A stretch of 64,000 nt of DNA from Cherax quadricarinatus (lineage: Eukaryota; Arthropoda; Malacostraca; Decapoda; Parastacidae), in the NCBI RefSeq assembly GCF_038502225.1, contig NW_027196397.1:29377-93376 (forward strand), written 5' to 3'. The position numbers and the translations under genes were made by a program. The notes beneath the pieces were generated by a model, which was not told the DNA's origin, did not search any database, and saw nothing but the letters and a program-made list of their open reading frames with translations. How positions within the stretch are numbered: position 1 is the stretch's first letter; each line of letters begins with the position of its first letter. This document shows, in pieces, positions 31,045 through 41,116 of the stretch.

Positions 31045-31760
31045 GGGACCTGGGAGTAGTAATGTCTGAGGATCTCACTTTCAAGGATCACAACAGTGCC
31101 ACGATCGCACGTGCAAAGAAAATGATAGGATGGATAATGAGAACTTTCAAAACGAGAGATGCCAAGCCCATGATGATCCTTTTCAAATCACTTGTTCTCT
31201 CTAGGCTGGAATACTGCTGTACATTAACATCTCCATTCAAAGCAGGTGAAATCGCAGATCTAGAGAGTGTACAGAGATCCTTTACTGCACGTATAAGTTC
31301 TGTCAAGCACCTTAACTACTGGGAACGCTTGGAAGCACTTGACTTGTACTCGTTGGAACGCAGGAGGGAGAGATATATCATAATCTACACTTGGAAAATC
31401 TTGGAAGGAATGGTCCCAAATCTGCACACAGAAATCACTCCCTACGAAAGTAAAAGACTGGGCAGGCGATGCAAAATGCCCCCAATAAAAAGTAGGGGCG
31501 CCATTGGTACACTAAGGGAAAACACCATAAGTGTCCGGGGCCCAAAACTGTTCAACAGCCTCCCATCAAGCATTAGGGGAATTGCCAATAAACCCCTGGC
31601 TGCCTTCAAGAGAGAGCTGGACAGATACCTAAAGTCAGTGCCGGATCAGCCGGGCTGTGGCTCGTACGTTGGACTGCGTGCGGCCAGCAGTAACAGCCTA
31701 GTTGATCAGGCCCTGATCCATCGGGAGGCCTGGTCATGGACCGGGCCGCGGGGGCGTTGA
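31023..31760 (+). pseudogene. C-terminal part of the CR1-type LINE protein, out of frame
   Basis: From the A run onward the translation reads NVRDLGVVMSEDLTFKDH, then SRLEYCCTLTSPF, LERRRERYIIIYTWKILEG, RGPKLFNSLPSSIR and SVPDQPGCGSY, ending at 31758-31760. It is the thumb and C-terminal region of the preceding protein. Restoring the frame needs only one base in the A homopolymer at 31032-31038, so this could be a recent mutation or a sequencing error. The same C-terminal sequence is found on the minus strand at 53386-54187. Confidence 0.88.
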
Positions 31761-31798
31761 TCCCCGGAATAACCTCCAGGTAACCTCCAGGCATAGTT

Positions 31799-32400
31799 TT
31801 GTATCATCATTTGCAGATGACACTAAAATAAGCATAAAAGTCACTACGGAAGATGACACTGAAAAATTACAGGAAAACATAAGCAGGGTTTTCCAGTGGG
31901 CAGTAGAGAACAACATGACGTTCAATGGTGATAAGTTCCAGCTGCTTAGGTAGAGTGGAGGAGCGAGAGAGATACATAATAGTATATACCTGGAAAGTAC
32001 TCGAAGGCCTGGTCCCAAATCTGCACACGGCCATAACAACATACAGGAGTGAGAGATTTGGGAGGAAGTGTAAAATAAACCCAGTGAGGAGCAGGGGTGC
32101 GGTGGGGACAATAAGAGAACACTGTATCAACATTCGTGTTCCCAGACTATTCATCATCTTACCAGAAGATATCAGAAACATGGCTGGAACAAGTGTTGAA
32201 GCTTTCAAGAGGACACTGGAAAAGTCACCAGGTGCCAGATCAACCAGGCTGTGATGGATATGCGGAGCAGCGGGCCTCCAGCAGCAACAGCCTGGTTGAC
32301 CTGGCAAGCACCAGATAAGCCTGGCCCATGAGCGGGCTCAGAGAGTAGTTAAACTCTCGAAATTTTTCAAAGGTATGTCAAAGGTAAAGGTAAGGTACCT
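31799..32400 (+). pseudogene. Related CR1-type LINE fragment with internal deletion
   Basis: Begins within motif C (SSFADDTKISIKV, FADD at 31810-31821), reads to FQLLR and a TAG at 31951-31953, then jumps to VEERERYIIVYTWKVLEGL and on to the C-terminus (RVPRLFIILPEDIR, 32254). Compared with the LINE just upstream, about 400 bases between FQLLR and the RYII segment are missing. Its sequence differs enough from the upstream copy to be another subfamily, so the two were placed side by side rather than made by a recent duplication. The 3' tail ends around AAGGTACCTGGAG (about 32400). Confidence 0.85.
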
Positions 32401-32937
32401 GGAGTTCACTTTACACCTTCACTCACAGTTTACCTCACACCTTCACTTAACTTCATCTCATGTATTCAACTGCAGTTAACTTTCCCGTCACCAGTAGTCC
32501 ATCTTTCACTTTCACCTCTTGTTCACTTTCACCTCTTGTTCACTTTCACCTCTTGTTCACTTTCACCTCTTGTTCACTTTTATCCTTCACATGTTCCTCA
32601 ATTTTGAGCATCTAAGGGTCATTAAATCCTTCCTGCTCACTACTGACAAGATATCTGTTAAATGAATGATGGTAAAAGTGTTACCTTTTTCTCGAGTCAC
32701 TTTACCTTACGAGGAAACAACTGATGTGGTAAAAAATATAGTAGAGATGAGGGTAATAAACATCCTGAAGATCAGGTCAAGAAAATGCGAATTAGAAAAC
32801 ATCCTTTTAATGTGTACAAACATTGCAGATAATTGCTTAGTATATTTAGCAATGAATGTTGCATAAATCATTTAAAATAGATAGGATGTCAGGAAAATTT
32901 CAAGTCACTCGTGCAGTTATTCCTCTACTGAGTGATT
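32401..32937. other. Unassigned sequence with a 17-bp tandem repeat
   Basis: At about 32505-32581 a 17-base unit (TTCACTTTCACCTCTTG) repeats four times. The remainder shows no element or ORF worth naming. Confidence 0.6.
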
Positions 32938-33003
32938 CTTAGCGTCAGCATGGTTAGCGTCAGCATGGTTAGCGTCAGCATGGTTAGCGTCAGCATGGTT
33001 AGC
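32938..33003. repeat. 15-bp tandem repeat, 4 copies
   Basis: Four copies of TTAGCGTCAGCATGG. Minus translation gives ADANH repeated; this is a by-product of the 15-base period. Confidence 0.95.
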
Positions 33004-33299
33004 GAGCTGATGTATCTGTCCACCTTGCCTACCCTGATACTTGAAAAAAACTGGAATCATTGTAAACAAAGTTGATACAATTGCTGGAAAAGGTTCGATT
33101 CCTCGCCCCCCACCCCGTTCCACTGTCTGGGAAAAATTAGAGAGGTAGACAAGAGTACAATGTTCACTATATAACTGAGACAGCCTGATAAGTCCCACTC
33201 TGAAGCAGAATTTCAGTGATTCCACTGATGACCGGAGTGAGCAGTGATCCCATTCATGTGTATAGTGAACAGTGATGCCACTAAGTATATCATATGTTT

Positions 33300-33545
33300 A
33301 TCATTGTCATGGACGAACCTCCTGGCCACCAGCTGACGTGCAGGTATATATGAGGTTTCAAAGCCTCGTTAACCAGGGAGAATCGTAGTCTGATAGTGAG
33401 GTTGACTTCTGGTATCGTCAAGATCATCAGGTCGAGCTCAATTCTCACGAGTGCCTTCCTTTTATATTTTTTATAAGAAGCTGAAGATGCCTTCACTAGT
33501 GTTTTATTTATCTGTATTTGTAACTTTCGCAAGAATTATTTCAAA
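33300..33545. repeat. Dispersed anchor repeat, copy B
   Basis: Homologous to copies A, C and D (CATGGACGAACCT, CTGGCCACCAG, GTTAACCAGGGAGAATCG, CATCAGGTCGAGCT, CACTAGTGTTTTATTTAT). It carries no inserted element and serves as an empty-site reference for the insertion at 41572-41852. Its minus strand is open for 80 codons; the segment reading LVNEA...YLHV aligns with equivalent open segments in the other three copies. Confidence 0.75.
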
Positions 33546-33708
33546 ACTGTAAAAAATTAGAAAGTATATTAGAAAGATGGAGAGCCAGTAACACGTAAGT
33601 TTATGCTGAGAAAAATATTTTGTATATTAATGAAGACAGATTGTTGATAAGATGAGAGTAAACTGAAGTGAAGGAATATTTAATTAGAACTGTCTTTGTG
33701 GGACATTT

Positions 33709-33771
33709 TTTTTCACTCTCTCTCTCTCTCTTTCTCTCTCTCTCTATCTATCTGTCTATCTATTTCTCTTT
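33709..33771. repeat. Pyrimidine microsatellite (T run, TC, TCTA)
   Basis: T run, TC repeats and TCTA/TCTG units adjoin the 3' end of the LINE fragment at 33772. Similar TC/T tracts adjoin the copies near 39300, suggesting this is part of the LINE's tail region. Confidence 0.9.
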
Positions 33772-34185
33772 TACACAGGATTTGACAAGGTTAGGTTAAG
33801 GATCCCTAGCTTTATTGACAAGCTATTTACAGGTTAAGGATTCCTAACCTTATTGACAAGCTAAGAGCTGTTACCTGCATCAGCTCATTGGAAAGAGTTT
33901 TTATTGCCATCTATTTCCCCAAGCTGATATAGCTCCTAGCTGGTGATTGATGTAGCTTAGAGCAGCTGGCATTTCTTCTCTTGAATAAGTGAATATCAGT
34001 GTACAGACGTCTGCATATGCATGGGATTCTGGGATGAGACTAAGAAGGTCGTTGAAGTAGACATTCCATAACAATGGTCCCAGCACTCTTCCTTGTGGAA
34101 CACTTGCCCCATATGTTGCACAAGTCTCTGTTTCTTCAATACCTTACAGCTTCGCTTGCAGTGCAACTTGCAGAACACCAGAGGG
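33772..34185 (-). pseudogene. LINE fragment: reverse-transcriptase core joined to 3' end
   Basis: On the minus strand, ASVPQGRVLGPLLWNVYFND (motif B) is followed by a damaged motif C (AYADVCT where YADD is expected) and SYINHQLGAISAWGNRWQ, which then joins directly to the 3' UTR segment shared with 38848-39310, 39383-39860 and 52108-52527 (GACAAGCTATTTACAGG and related). The C-terminal domain seen in those copies (FIPRMTRVWNTF) is absent here, so an internal deletion is present. This copy is valuable because it ties the otherwise anonymous 3' ends to a reverse transcriptase. Confidence 0.8.
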
Positions 34186-34324
34186 ACTCAAACACCAAAC
34201 CATCCACAACATTGGTGAAAAATGTATCACAGTGTAAAGGCGTAATTAACACAGTGAAGGAGGAAAACAGATGAATGTCACTGTGAGGGAAAAGTTCAAT
34301 AGATAGGAGTAGAGATATAGTAAC

Positions 34325-34495
34325 GATAGTTTCATTGTCGGCTACTAGTTAAGGTAGGGTAAGTCACGCTCCCGTTTTTCCCGCCTTTTCTCCCCCACCC
34401 CTAAAGTGATAGTTTGATTGCCGGCTGCTTGTTAAGGTAGGGTCAGTCTAGCTCCCACTATCCCTTCCCCTCCTTCTTCCCCCCTCCCGAAAGGT
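34325..34495. repeat. Diverged direct duplication, unit about 85 bp
   Basis: Two adjacent segments both starting GATAGTTT(C/G)ATTG and containing GTTAAGGTAGGGT then a C/T-rich end. Identity is moderate, so the duplication is old. Confidence 0.7.
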
Positions 34496-35520
34496 GACGT
34501 GTGGGGCTCTGGTCAAACAGTAAATCACTCGACTCACAGCTCCCAACACTACTGTAAGTACATGCCTGCCTTGTATTCTGGTGGATTTATTGGTTAAAAG
34601 CTTCACTTTTGACTAATAATAAACTTAGGCCTTTCAGTCTTGCTCTAGGTTGACTGTTGTAATAATCACCACGTCTTTTGAGTATTGTACACTGTCATGG
34701 AGAGTGATTATTTAAGCAGTGGGTAACCTGTTTATCTTTTCAGCTTGGATGACAGTGAGGGTCACCTGTCAATCAATGAGCAGAACAGGAGAAGGACTAA
34801 CGTCCAGAGACTTCTCCATTTTGGATCTCATTACCTGTGCACCTGTATGAAATTGCAGGACGTAACCCCACATCATTGCAGCGGTAAAGAACCTGCTTTC
34901 CTGTCATCGGGATAATAATCACGGCGATTCTCTGTGAAGAACTAGCCAGTGGTGGTCACCATCACCTGCGAGCCCCCCCCCCCCCCACATCAGCAACGGC
35001 TACGATTTCAACAAGCAGTGTCACCAACACCAGACACCCAAGTTTTAAATTAGCGTTGAATTCAGTCATTTATATTTTTTTCATTTTTCATTTTCTTTAA
35101 TGTAGGATTAATATTTCATATTTAAGTGTTTTACATTTTATATTTTCTACATAATAAAGTGTTTATGTTTGTTATTTCTTTTTCTGTTCACTAATTTTCC
35201 TGAGGAGGAGCCAGCCTGGGTAATACTGTGTGAAGTTGTTACAGGGCTGAGTAAGCCTTCACAGTCACTGAGTAAATATTTGTGTTTCAGTATCTCTAAA
35301 ACTTTGTTAATATAAGTAATTACTACGAACAATTCACATTAATTTTGACGCGATGTTCACACACGAACATGAGTAAGTTTAAATGGTTCACCACTTGAAT
35401 GAGCCTTAGAGAACCTTATTGGAAATCAGAGTCAACAGTTAATATTAGACAAAATGTTGCACTTGGAATGATTATTTAATGTTAGTGCACTTCTGGAAAG
35501 AGTTATTGAGTAAGAGATGG
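34496..35520. other. Unassigned sequence
   Basis: No tandem structure except a run of about 16 C at 34974-34988. Short ORFs are not convincing. AT-rich part at 35040-35170. Confidence 0.4.
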
Positions 35521-35639
35521 TGAATCATTCCTTTTTTTTTTTTTTTGCACAATCTTACCCTGAGGGGAAACAGCTGATGTGACGAACAGCTTTTTTGATC
35601 TTGAAGTGAAGGGAATAAACGACTGATTTTTTCTTCTTT

Positions 35640-37290
35640 CACGTTTCCTTTTATCACGAAAGTCTTTTTCTTTTCTTTCATACTTCAATTTTTTATTGTT
35701 TCGTAAATCCCTTCCATCTTCTTTCCTTCTGTATGTCGTTCCCATTTCCTTCTAGCTGTCTGTTTTCACACTTCTTTCTTTTTTCTTTCATGCTATTTTT
35801 TTCTTCATTCGTCTTTTCATTTCTTCTTTCGTCTTCTTTTCTTTTATATTTTGTTTTATTCCTTCATTCTATCAGCATTTCTTCTTTCATTCTACCTTCT
35901 ATATCACTTTTTTTTCTTTCATCCTAATTTTCTTATTGCTTTCTTAATTCTTTCTTCCTTCTTTCACACAACCTACTTCTATAGTACAAATATTATTTTC
36001 TTTCAGTATCTTTCTTATTCCATACTAATCTTTCGTCTTTCATATTTCATTCAAATTTCTTTCACACTTCCATTCATTCTTCATTCATAGAACTCGTTAG
36101 CTCTTACTTCATACTAGCTTCTTTTATCCTGCCTTCTGTTTTCTTTCATATTACATTTTTCATCATGATATCCCTTCTTTCATTTTGGATTATTTTCTTT
36201 CTTCACATCTACTTTCCTTCAAACTTTAATTTTTTTCAAAAATTATTTTTCATACTTCTTTTTTTCTTTCACAATTCATTCTTTTGATTACCTTTCTTCT
36301 TGCATTCCTTCCTTCAGTCTTTCTTCTTACTGCCTTCTTTCTCTTTCTTGCTTCCCATATTTCATGGTATCTCCTTATTCAGAATTTATCTTCTTTCTTC
36401 ATTAACACTCTTTTCTTCCTTTATACTGCTTCCTTCATTCCTAATTTTTACTTCTTTCATAGTATTCATCTTATGAGAATGAAGTTCATTCTTTCACATT
36501 ACTTCTTTATTTTCATATCTTTCATTATACACTTATTCTTCTTTCATATCATTCCTTCTTTCACACTACCCCGCTTCTTTCATACTATCTACTTTTCTTT
36601 CATTATATCCAGTCTTCTTTCAAACTAACCCCTCTTTTTTTCATATTACTCCCTCTTCTTTCATACTACCTCTTCTTAAATACTACCTCTTCTTAAATAC
36701 TACCTCTTCTTTCGTACTACCTCCTCTTTCGTACTACCTTTTCTTTCGTACTACCTCCTCTTCTTTCATATTACGTCCTCTTTTTTCATATTACCCATTC
36801 TTTCATAGTACCCATGATCTTTCATACTACCTCTTCTTTCATATTACCACTTCTTTCATACTCCCAACTCTTCTTTCATACTACATCCCCTCTTCTTTCA
36901 TTTTACCTTGCTTTTATATTACCTTTCACTTTCCGCATATTTCTTTTCTGCCATCTTTATTCTTTGACACCATACGTCTTTCACACAATCCTTTTCACTT
37001 CTTTCAAAGAAGTTTCTTCTTCCCTTCATTTTTCTTTCACATTACACTTTTTTCATTCACTTTTATCAGTAATTCATTTTTCTCTTCTTCCGTCCTTAAT
37101 TATTCCTTCCTTGCATTTTCATTCCTTTATTTTCTTTCTCTCTCCCTCCAATTCCATGTCACTTACCTCCTCACCCCCTACCTTATCGCTTTCTATTTCC
37201 TCCCTCAGTCACCAGTTACCCATTTCTCCTTCCCCAACATATCACTTACCCGGTCTTTACTTTTATCTATCTTTTTACCTATCTTTTTAC
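35640..37290 (+). repeat. Polypyrimidine-rich tract with degenerate TTCTTTCATACTACC unit
   Basis: About 1.65 kb in which the plus strand is strongly biased to T and C. A loose unit of about 15 bases (CTTCTTTCATACTACC and variants) is clearest at 36540-36900 and decays on both sides. ORFs here (rich in F, S, L) reflect the base bias. It looks like an old, mutated simple repeat. Confidence 0.85.
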
Positions 37291-37299
37291 TCAAGTCTC

Positions 37300-38440
37300 G
37301 TATTTTTCTTATTGTTACAAAAAACGCGATATCTATAAATTATAAACCTCTCCAGTGAATACTAGAAAGGTTTGCCCCTCTAGCATTCAGCCTGTTACTA
37401 GGATTTTGTAACAAGTAGTCAGTATCCTGGTCCAGGTATCCACTAGAATTACTGTAAGTTGATAGGGCTTCAGGATTACAACTAGTAGGATACTAATTGA
37501 AATTAAAATAAGATATTTATTAACAAAGTTAAAGTTGTCTAGGTGAAAATATCAAAATAAATCACTTTAATGTAAATTAGGAAGTTAATCAGGACGTTAG
37601 CTCCTACACTTCTCTCGTATACAGTATTACTATGCTGAAGGCAAATATCATATCTTTATGGCTCTTAAGTACCGTCTGGTACATTGTCAGCAATTATAAA
37701 CGTAATAATAATATGTGCAAGTGAGTATCTGCGTATGTATGTATGTGCTCCAAGTAGTTCGCTGTCTCGAGACTCGACTGACTAAATGTCCTCAAATCTA
37801 TTTTCCTGACCAACCTGGCAATCAGAACAGTTTGCTGCTTCAACAGTAAGACGACCGATTCGCCGATCAGCAATATAACAAGCAGCCGCAACACAAGAGT
37901 CGGGAACAAGATAAAATAACGACCCCAATTGGGGACCATCTGCAGATCCTCCACAAAGTCACAAAATTCCCTTAACACTGAATCTAAGTTCAGCATAATA
38001 AAATCCCCGACTACGACGGTGCACATAAAGCAGTACAAATTAGGTCAGAAGCTACAGCTCAGGACCTGAGATAACTTTAAAGTGTCAGTGAGTCACACAA
38101 CCTAAGTAAAACGTCGAAAATCACTGTCTTTGCTCTCTAAACAGAGTTATACAGAGTTAAGAGAAGTATGTTTCGTCTCACCACAGAAAACATACTCTAT
38201 CAAAACAGTCTAAACAACGAGCTAATAATAAAAGAGCGACAGAGATGTTGCTTGCACAATGGCCAACAAAGGAGAGAGAGAGGAGGACAAGGGAGTCTCC
38301 TCACTCAGATGTGATCATGCCACTGGTTACGTGATTCTCCCGTGGACTGCTCTTGTCTAGCAAGGAGCCGGCAATTAAACAAGAGAGGTGGCAGTTATCA
38401 AGGTAGTTTGCCAACTCACGGGCAGCTATTCAACATTGCC
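37300..38440. other. Unassigned low-copy sequence with one weak ORF
   Basis: No tandem repeat or recognised element. The minus strand holds a 114-codon ORF (38038-37694) with one hydrophobic stretch (YFILFPTLVLRLLVILLIG) followed by basic residues. Whether it is coding is doubtful; it could be a retroelement leader region or a chance ORF. Confidence 0.4.
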
Positions 38441-38447
38441 CCTCACG

Positions 38448-38600
38448 GAAGGTTCATTGAAGTTGGTGAGGGGCTCTTGATTTAGGGAATTGGATCTGTG
38501 CTCCAGTTCCCCGAATTAAGCCTGAATGCTTTCCATATCCCCCCCCCCGGCGCTGTATAATCCTACGGGTTTAGCGCTTCCCCTTGATTATAATAATAAT
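38448..38600 (+). mobile_element. Short retroposon with AAT tail
   Basis: A segment ending in a C run, GGCGCTGTATAATCC, CGGGTTTAGCGCTTCCCC, TTGATT and an AATAATAAT tail. From memory, this ending with a triplet tail is frequent in decapod sequences, which fits a SINE or a LINE 3' end. The 5' limit and any target duplication are not clear. Confidence 0.55.
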
Positions 38601-38847
38601 ATTTAAAATTTGAGCAATGAGCACAGAATAAGGTGTAAATGTTACATCCTACCTACTAATATAGCTAAATCAAATAATAATATGAGGCATGTTACTTTCA
38701 GTTTAGCTAATATCGAAAATATCAGCAATATAAAATTACATGAAAAGATAAAATACATTATATACATTGAATATACATTGGTTCCCATTCAGGGGTCGCA
38801 GTACTTATTTCCTTCATACCGCCATACCACACACTCCATATACCACA

Positions 38848-39327
38848 CAGGGTTTGACAAGGTTAGGATACCTAACTTTATTGACAAGCTATTGACACGA
38901 TAAGAATTCCTAACTTTATTGACAAGCTAAGAGCTGTTACTTACATCAGCTCATTTGAAAGAATTTTTATTGTTATGAAACATACAAGTAGGGAACAGGA
39001 TGAAGTCGGAGCCATCTGTGGGCCAGCATTTTCATTTGATGATTTGACTTTATCTCGTTGACATCATTATGCTGTACGAATGTGTTCCATACTCGAGTCA
39101 TCCTGGGGATAAATGATCTGAAATGAAATGATGTTCTGGAGAAGGTTACAGCCAGAGTAAAGTTGCTACTTTCTGCCCGTCTTGTGGTATTGAAGCTTGA
39201 TTCACGCTGTCCTCGAAGTGCATCCAAGTGTGGTACTTTGACAATGTTGGTCTTGTACATAACAGTAAAGTCGACCGTGTTCCTCCTGTGTTGAAGGCTC
39301 TGCTGAAATAAGTCTCTCTCTCTCTCT

Positions 39328-39330
<3 letters not shown>
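38848..39330 (-). mobile_element. 5'-truncated LINE 3' end, copy 1
   Basis: On the minus strand this encodes the last part of a LINE protein (SFIPRMTRVWNTFVQHND, stop at about 38973) and the 3' UTR with two near-identical blocks ending in TTTATTGACAAGC. Near-identical to 39383-39860. Its 5' end runs into a TC tract (39311-39330), then into the T run that is the tail of copy 2. Three other copies in the window share the same 3' end. Confidence 0.82.

Positions 39331-39382
<52 letters not shown>
39331..39382. repeat. Run of 52 T
   Basis: Uninterrupted T homopolymer on the plus strand. It is the poly(A) tail of the minus-strand LINE copy at 39383-39860. Length in any assembly is uncertain. Confidence 0.95.
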
Positions 39383-39387
<5 letters not shown>

Positions 39388-39875
39388 GGGTTTGACAAGG
39401 TTAAGGATCCCTAGCTTTATTGACAAGCTATTTACAGGTTAAGGATTCCTAACTTTATTGGCAAGCTAAGAGCTGTTACCTACATTAGCTCATTTGAAAG
39501 CATTTTTATTGTTATGAGACATACAAGTAGGGAACAGGATGAAGTTGGAGCCATCTGTGGGCCAGCATTTTCATTTGATCAACTGACTTTATCTCGTTGA
39601 CATCATTATGCTGTACGAATGTGTTCCATACTCGAGTCATCCTGGGTATATATGATCTCAGATGGAGTGATGTTCTGGAGAAGGGTACAGCCAGAGTGAA
39701 GTTGCTGCTTTCTGCCCGTCTTGTGGCATAAAAGTTTGTTTCACGCTGTCCTCGAAATGGATCCAAGTGTGGTATTTTGACAATATTGGCCTTGTACATA
39801 ACAGTAAGGCCACCCACATCCCTCCTATGTTGAAGGCTCTGTTGAAATGACAGATCTCTCTCTCTCTCTCTCTCT
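39383..39875 (-). mobile_element. 5'-truncated LINE 3' end, copy 2
   Basis: Same family as 38848-39330, including the protein end (SYIPRMTRVWNTFVQHND) and the 3' UTR, with a 52-base tail. Its 5' end also terminates at a TC tract (39853-39873), at the same place in the family sequence as copy 1. The shared stop in a TC tract suggests that the TC/GA run belongs to the element or marks a common truncated subfamily. Confidence 0.85.
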
Positions 39876-40109
39876 AACAAGCTTTATAAATACACACACA
39901 GAGACACACCCACACACACATCTGTTATGTATAGTGAATATTTACTATTGATCTACATATTTTATTTACGTATTTTGGCTTTTGGTTTTCTTCTATTGCA
40001 TTATTGTATTTCATTATTTTGTTTGTATATGTGTTGTGTCATGATTGAGTTATATTTCACATCACTCTCACATCTTCGTCAGTAACTAAGATGATAAAGA
40101 GACACATGG
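39876..40109. other. Unassigned sequence with CA repeats
   Basis: CA-rich start (39890-39920) then AT-rich sequence. The final bases GAGACACATGG (40099-40109) are the left target duplication of the fold-back element that follows. Confidence 0.5.
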
Positions 40110-40527
40110 CTTACGAAATCGTAATGACACGATTGCAAACAAACCATACCACGGGCGGGATTTGAACCCGCGGTCAGAGAGTCTCAAAACTCCAGACCGT
40201 CGCGTTAGCCACTGGACCAGCTAGCCACAATAAGATTCATCCAACTAGATATATTTCTACACCATAGGAAGGTTAGCACAGGCACCACTGTGACCACAGA
40301 TGCAAGTTTTTACAGACGAATCTCCAGCTAGCGTAACCGTGACGAACTCTAGCTCAAGTCTTCTCACTGCCGTCAACATGACTCACGAAATCGTAATGAC
40401 ACGATGGTGTAGAAATATACCTAGTTGGACGAATCTTATTGTGGCTAGCTGGTCCAGTGGCTAACACGACGGACTGGAATTTTAACGACTCTGACCACTT
40501 GTTCAAATCCCGCCGGTGGTATGGTTT
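40110..40527 (-). mobile_element. tRNA-derived fold-back retroposon T1
   Basis: Two inverted copies of a tRNA-related segment (40141-40266 and 40404-40527) face each other. Each contains an A-box-like TGGCTAGCTGGTCCAGTGG and a B-box-like GGTTCAAATCCC when read in its own direction, the layout of a Pol III-transcribed SINE head. The left arm alone is followed by a tail (40110-40140) with a perfect six-pair hairpin (AATCGT at 40117-40122, ACGATT at 40129-40134). An 11-base target duplication, GAGACA(C/T)ATGG, lies at 40099-40109 and 40528-40538. The right arm's B box is damaged (TTGTTCAAATCCC). Same family as 52846-53140. Confidence 0.85.
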
Positions 40528-40538
40528 GAGACATATGG

Positions 40539-41107
40539 TTTCGACTGTTGTCGACTGAGGAATTCTGCTGCGCAGGTAGAAATTTTCTGCCAGAATGATA
40601 CGTGTTGTTGTTCATGTGTCCTTTTTGATCAACTTGTCAGTATTGTCTTCCATGAATAATGTGTTGCATGCATAATGTTCTTGCTAATTGACCAATTGGT
40701 TAATTAACAAGAACTCATTTAAAATTAAAACCTTTCTAAATTTTTCTCTTATATGTTTAAAGATAGATATTTTTTGCATTTATATTGGTGTAAAAAAATA
40801 ATAATTTTGTACATAAAGAACCTTATAAAACTTTCCTAAACTTATTATAACAACAGCAATTTAATTTATCCTTATCAGAGTAAATATATGTTAGATAAGT
40901 TTAGAATGATTTTAAAAAGTTGAGAAATATCATAAAGATATTATTGTAATGATAAATAAGGATATTAATGTAATAATACCTGAGTAACTAATATGTTAAG
41001 GCTGTAACTTGGGCAAAAGAATGAAGTTAAAATGAAAGTATTCGTAATTAGCGAAACAAATAGCTGAGATAACATTATGAACCTCAGCTATAAAGTTGCA
41101 TTCCAAT
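40539..41107. other. AT-rich sequence, upstream part of anchor copy C
   Basis: Mostly AT-rich with no ORF. The final 110 bases (GAATGAAGTTAAAATG, TAGCTGAGATAAC, GCATTCCAATAATG) resemble 52720-52845 in anchor copy D, so the anchor homology begins here. Confidence 0.55.
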
Positions 41108-41116
41108 AATGTCTAT

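Larger units (their letters stand above)
28199..31795 (+). mobile_element. Nearly full-length CR1-type LINE
   Basis: Coding blocks in order: PHD-like zinc finger (28401-28769), endonuclease plus reverse transcriptase (28675-31044), C-terminal domain (31023-31760), then a short 3' UTR ending in a tandem of TAACCTCCAGG. Short direct repeats at the 3' end in place of poly(A) are characteristic of CR1-group LINEs. Two frame changes, near 28700 and in an A run at 31032-31038, break the coding sequence. Copies of the same family lie at 31799-32400 (relative) and 53361-54793 (minus). The 5' boundary is a guess. Confidence 0.85.

Noticed and set aside
35733..37338. Several ORFs of 60-174 codons rich in F, S and L
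   Set aside because: They follow from the T/C base bias of the tract. No domain, conserved motif or alternative evidence.
37694..38038. Minus-strand 114-codon ORF with a hydrophobic segment
   Set aside because: Single ORF of modest length with no recognised family and no supporting signals; kept only as a remark in the description of the region.
40141..40234. A functional tRNA gene in the fold-back elements
   Set aside because: A- and B-box-like motifs are present, but the segment does not fold into a clean cloverleaf with a standard anticodon arm, occurs as inverted pairs and has target duplications. It is a tRNA-related retroposon.
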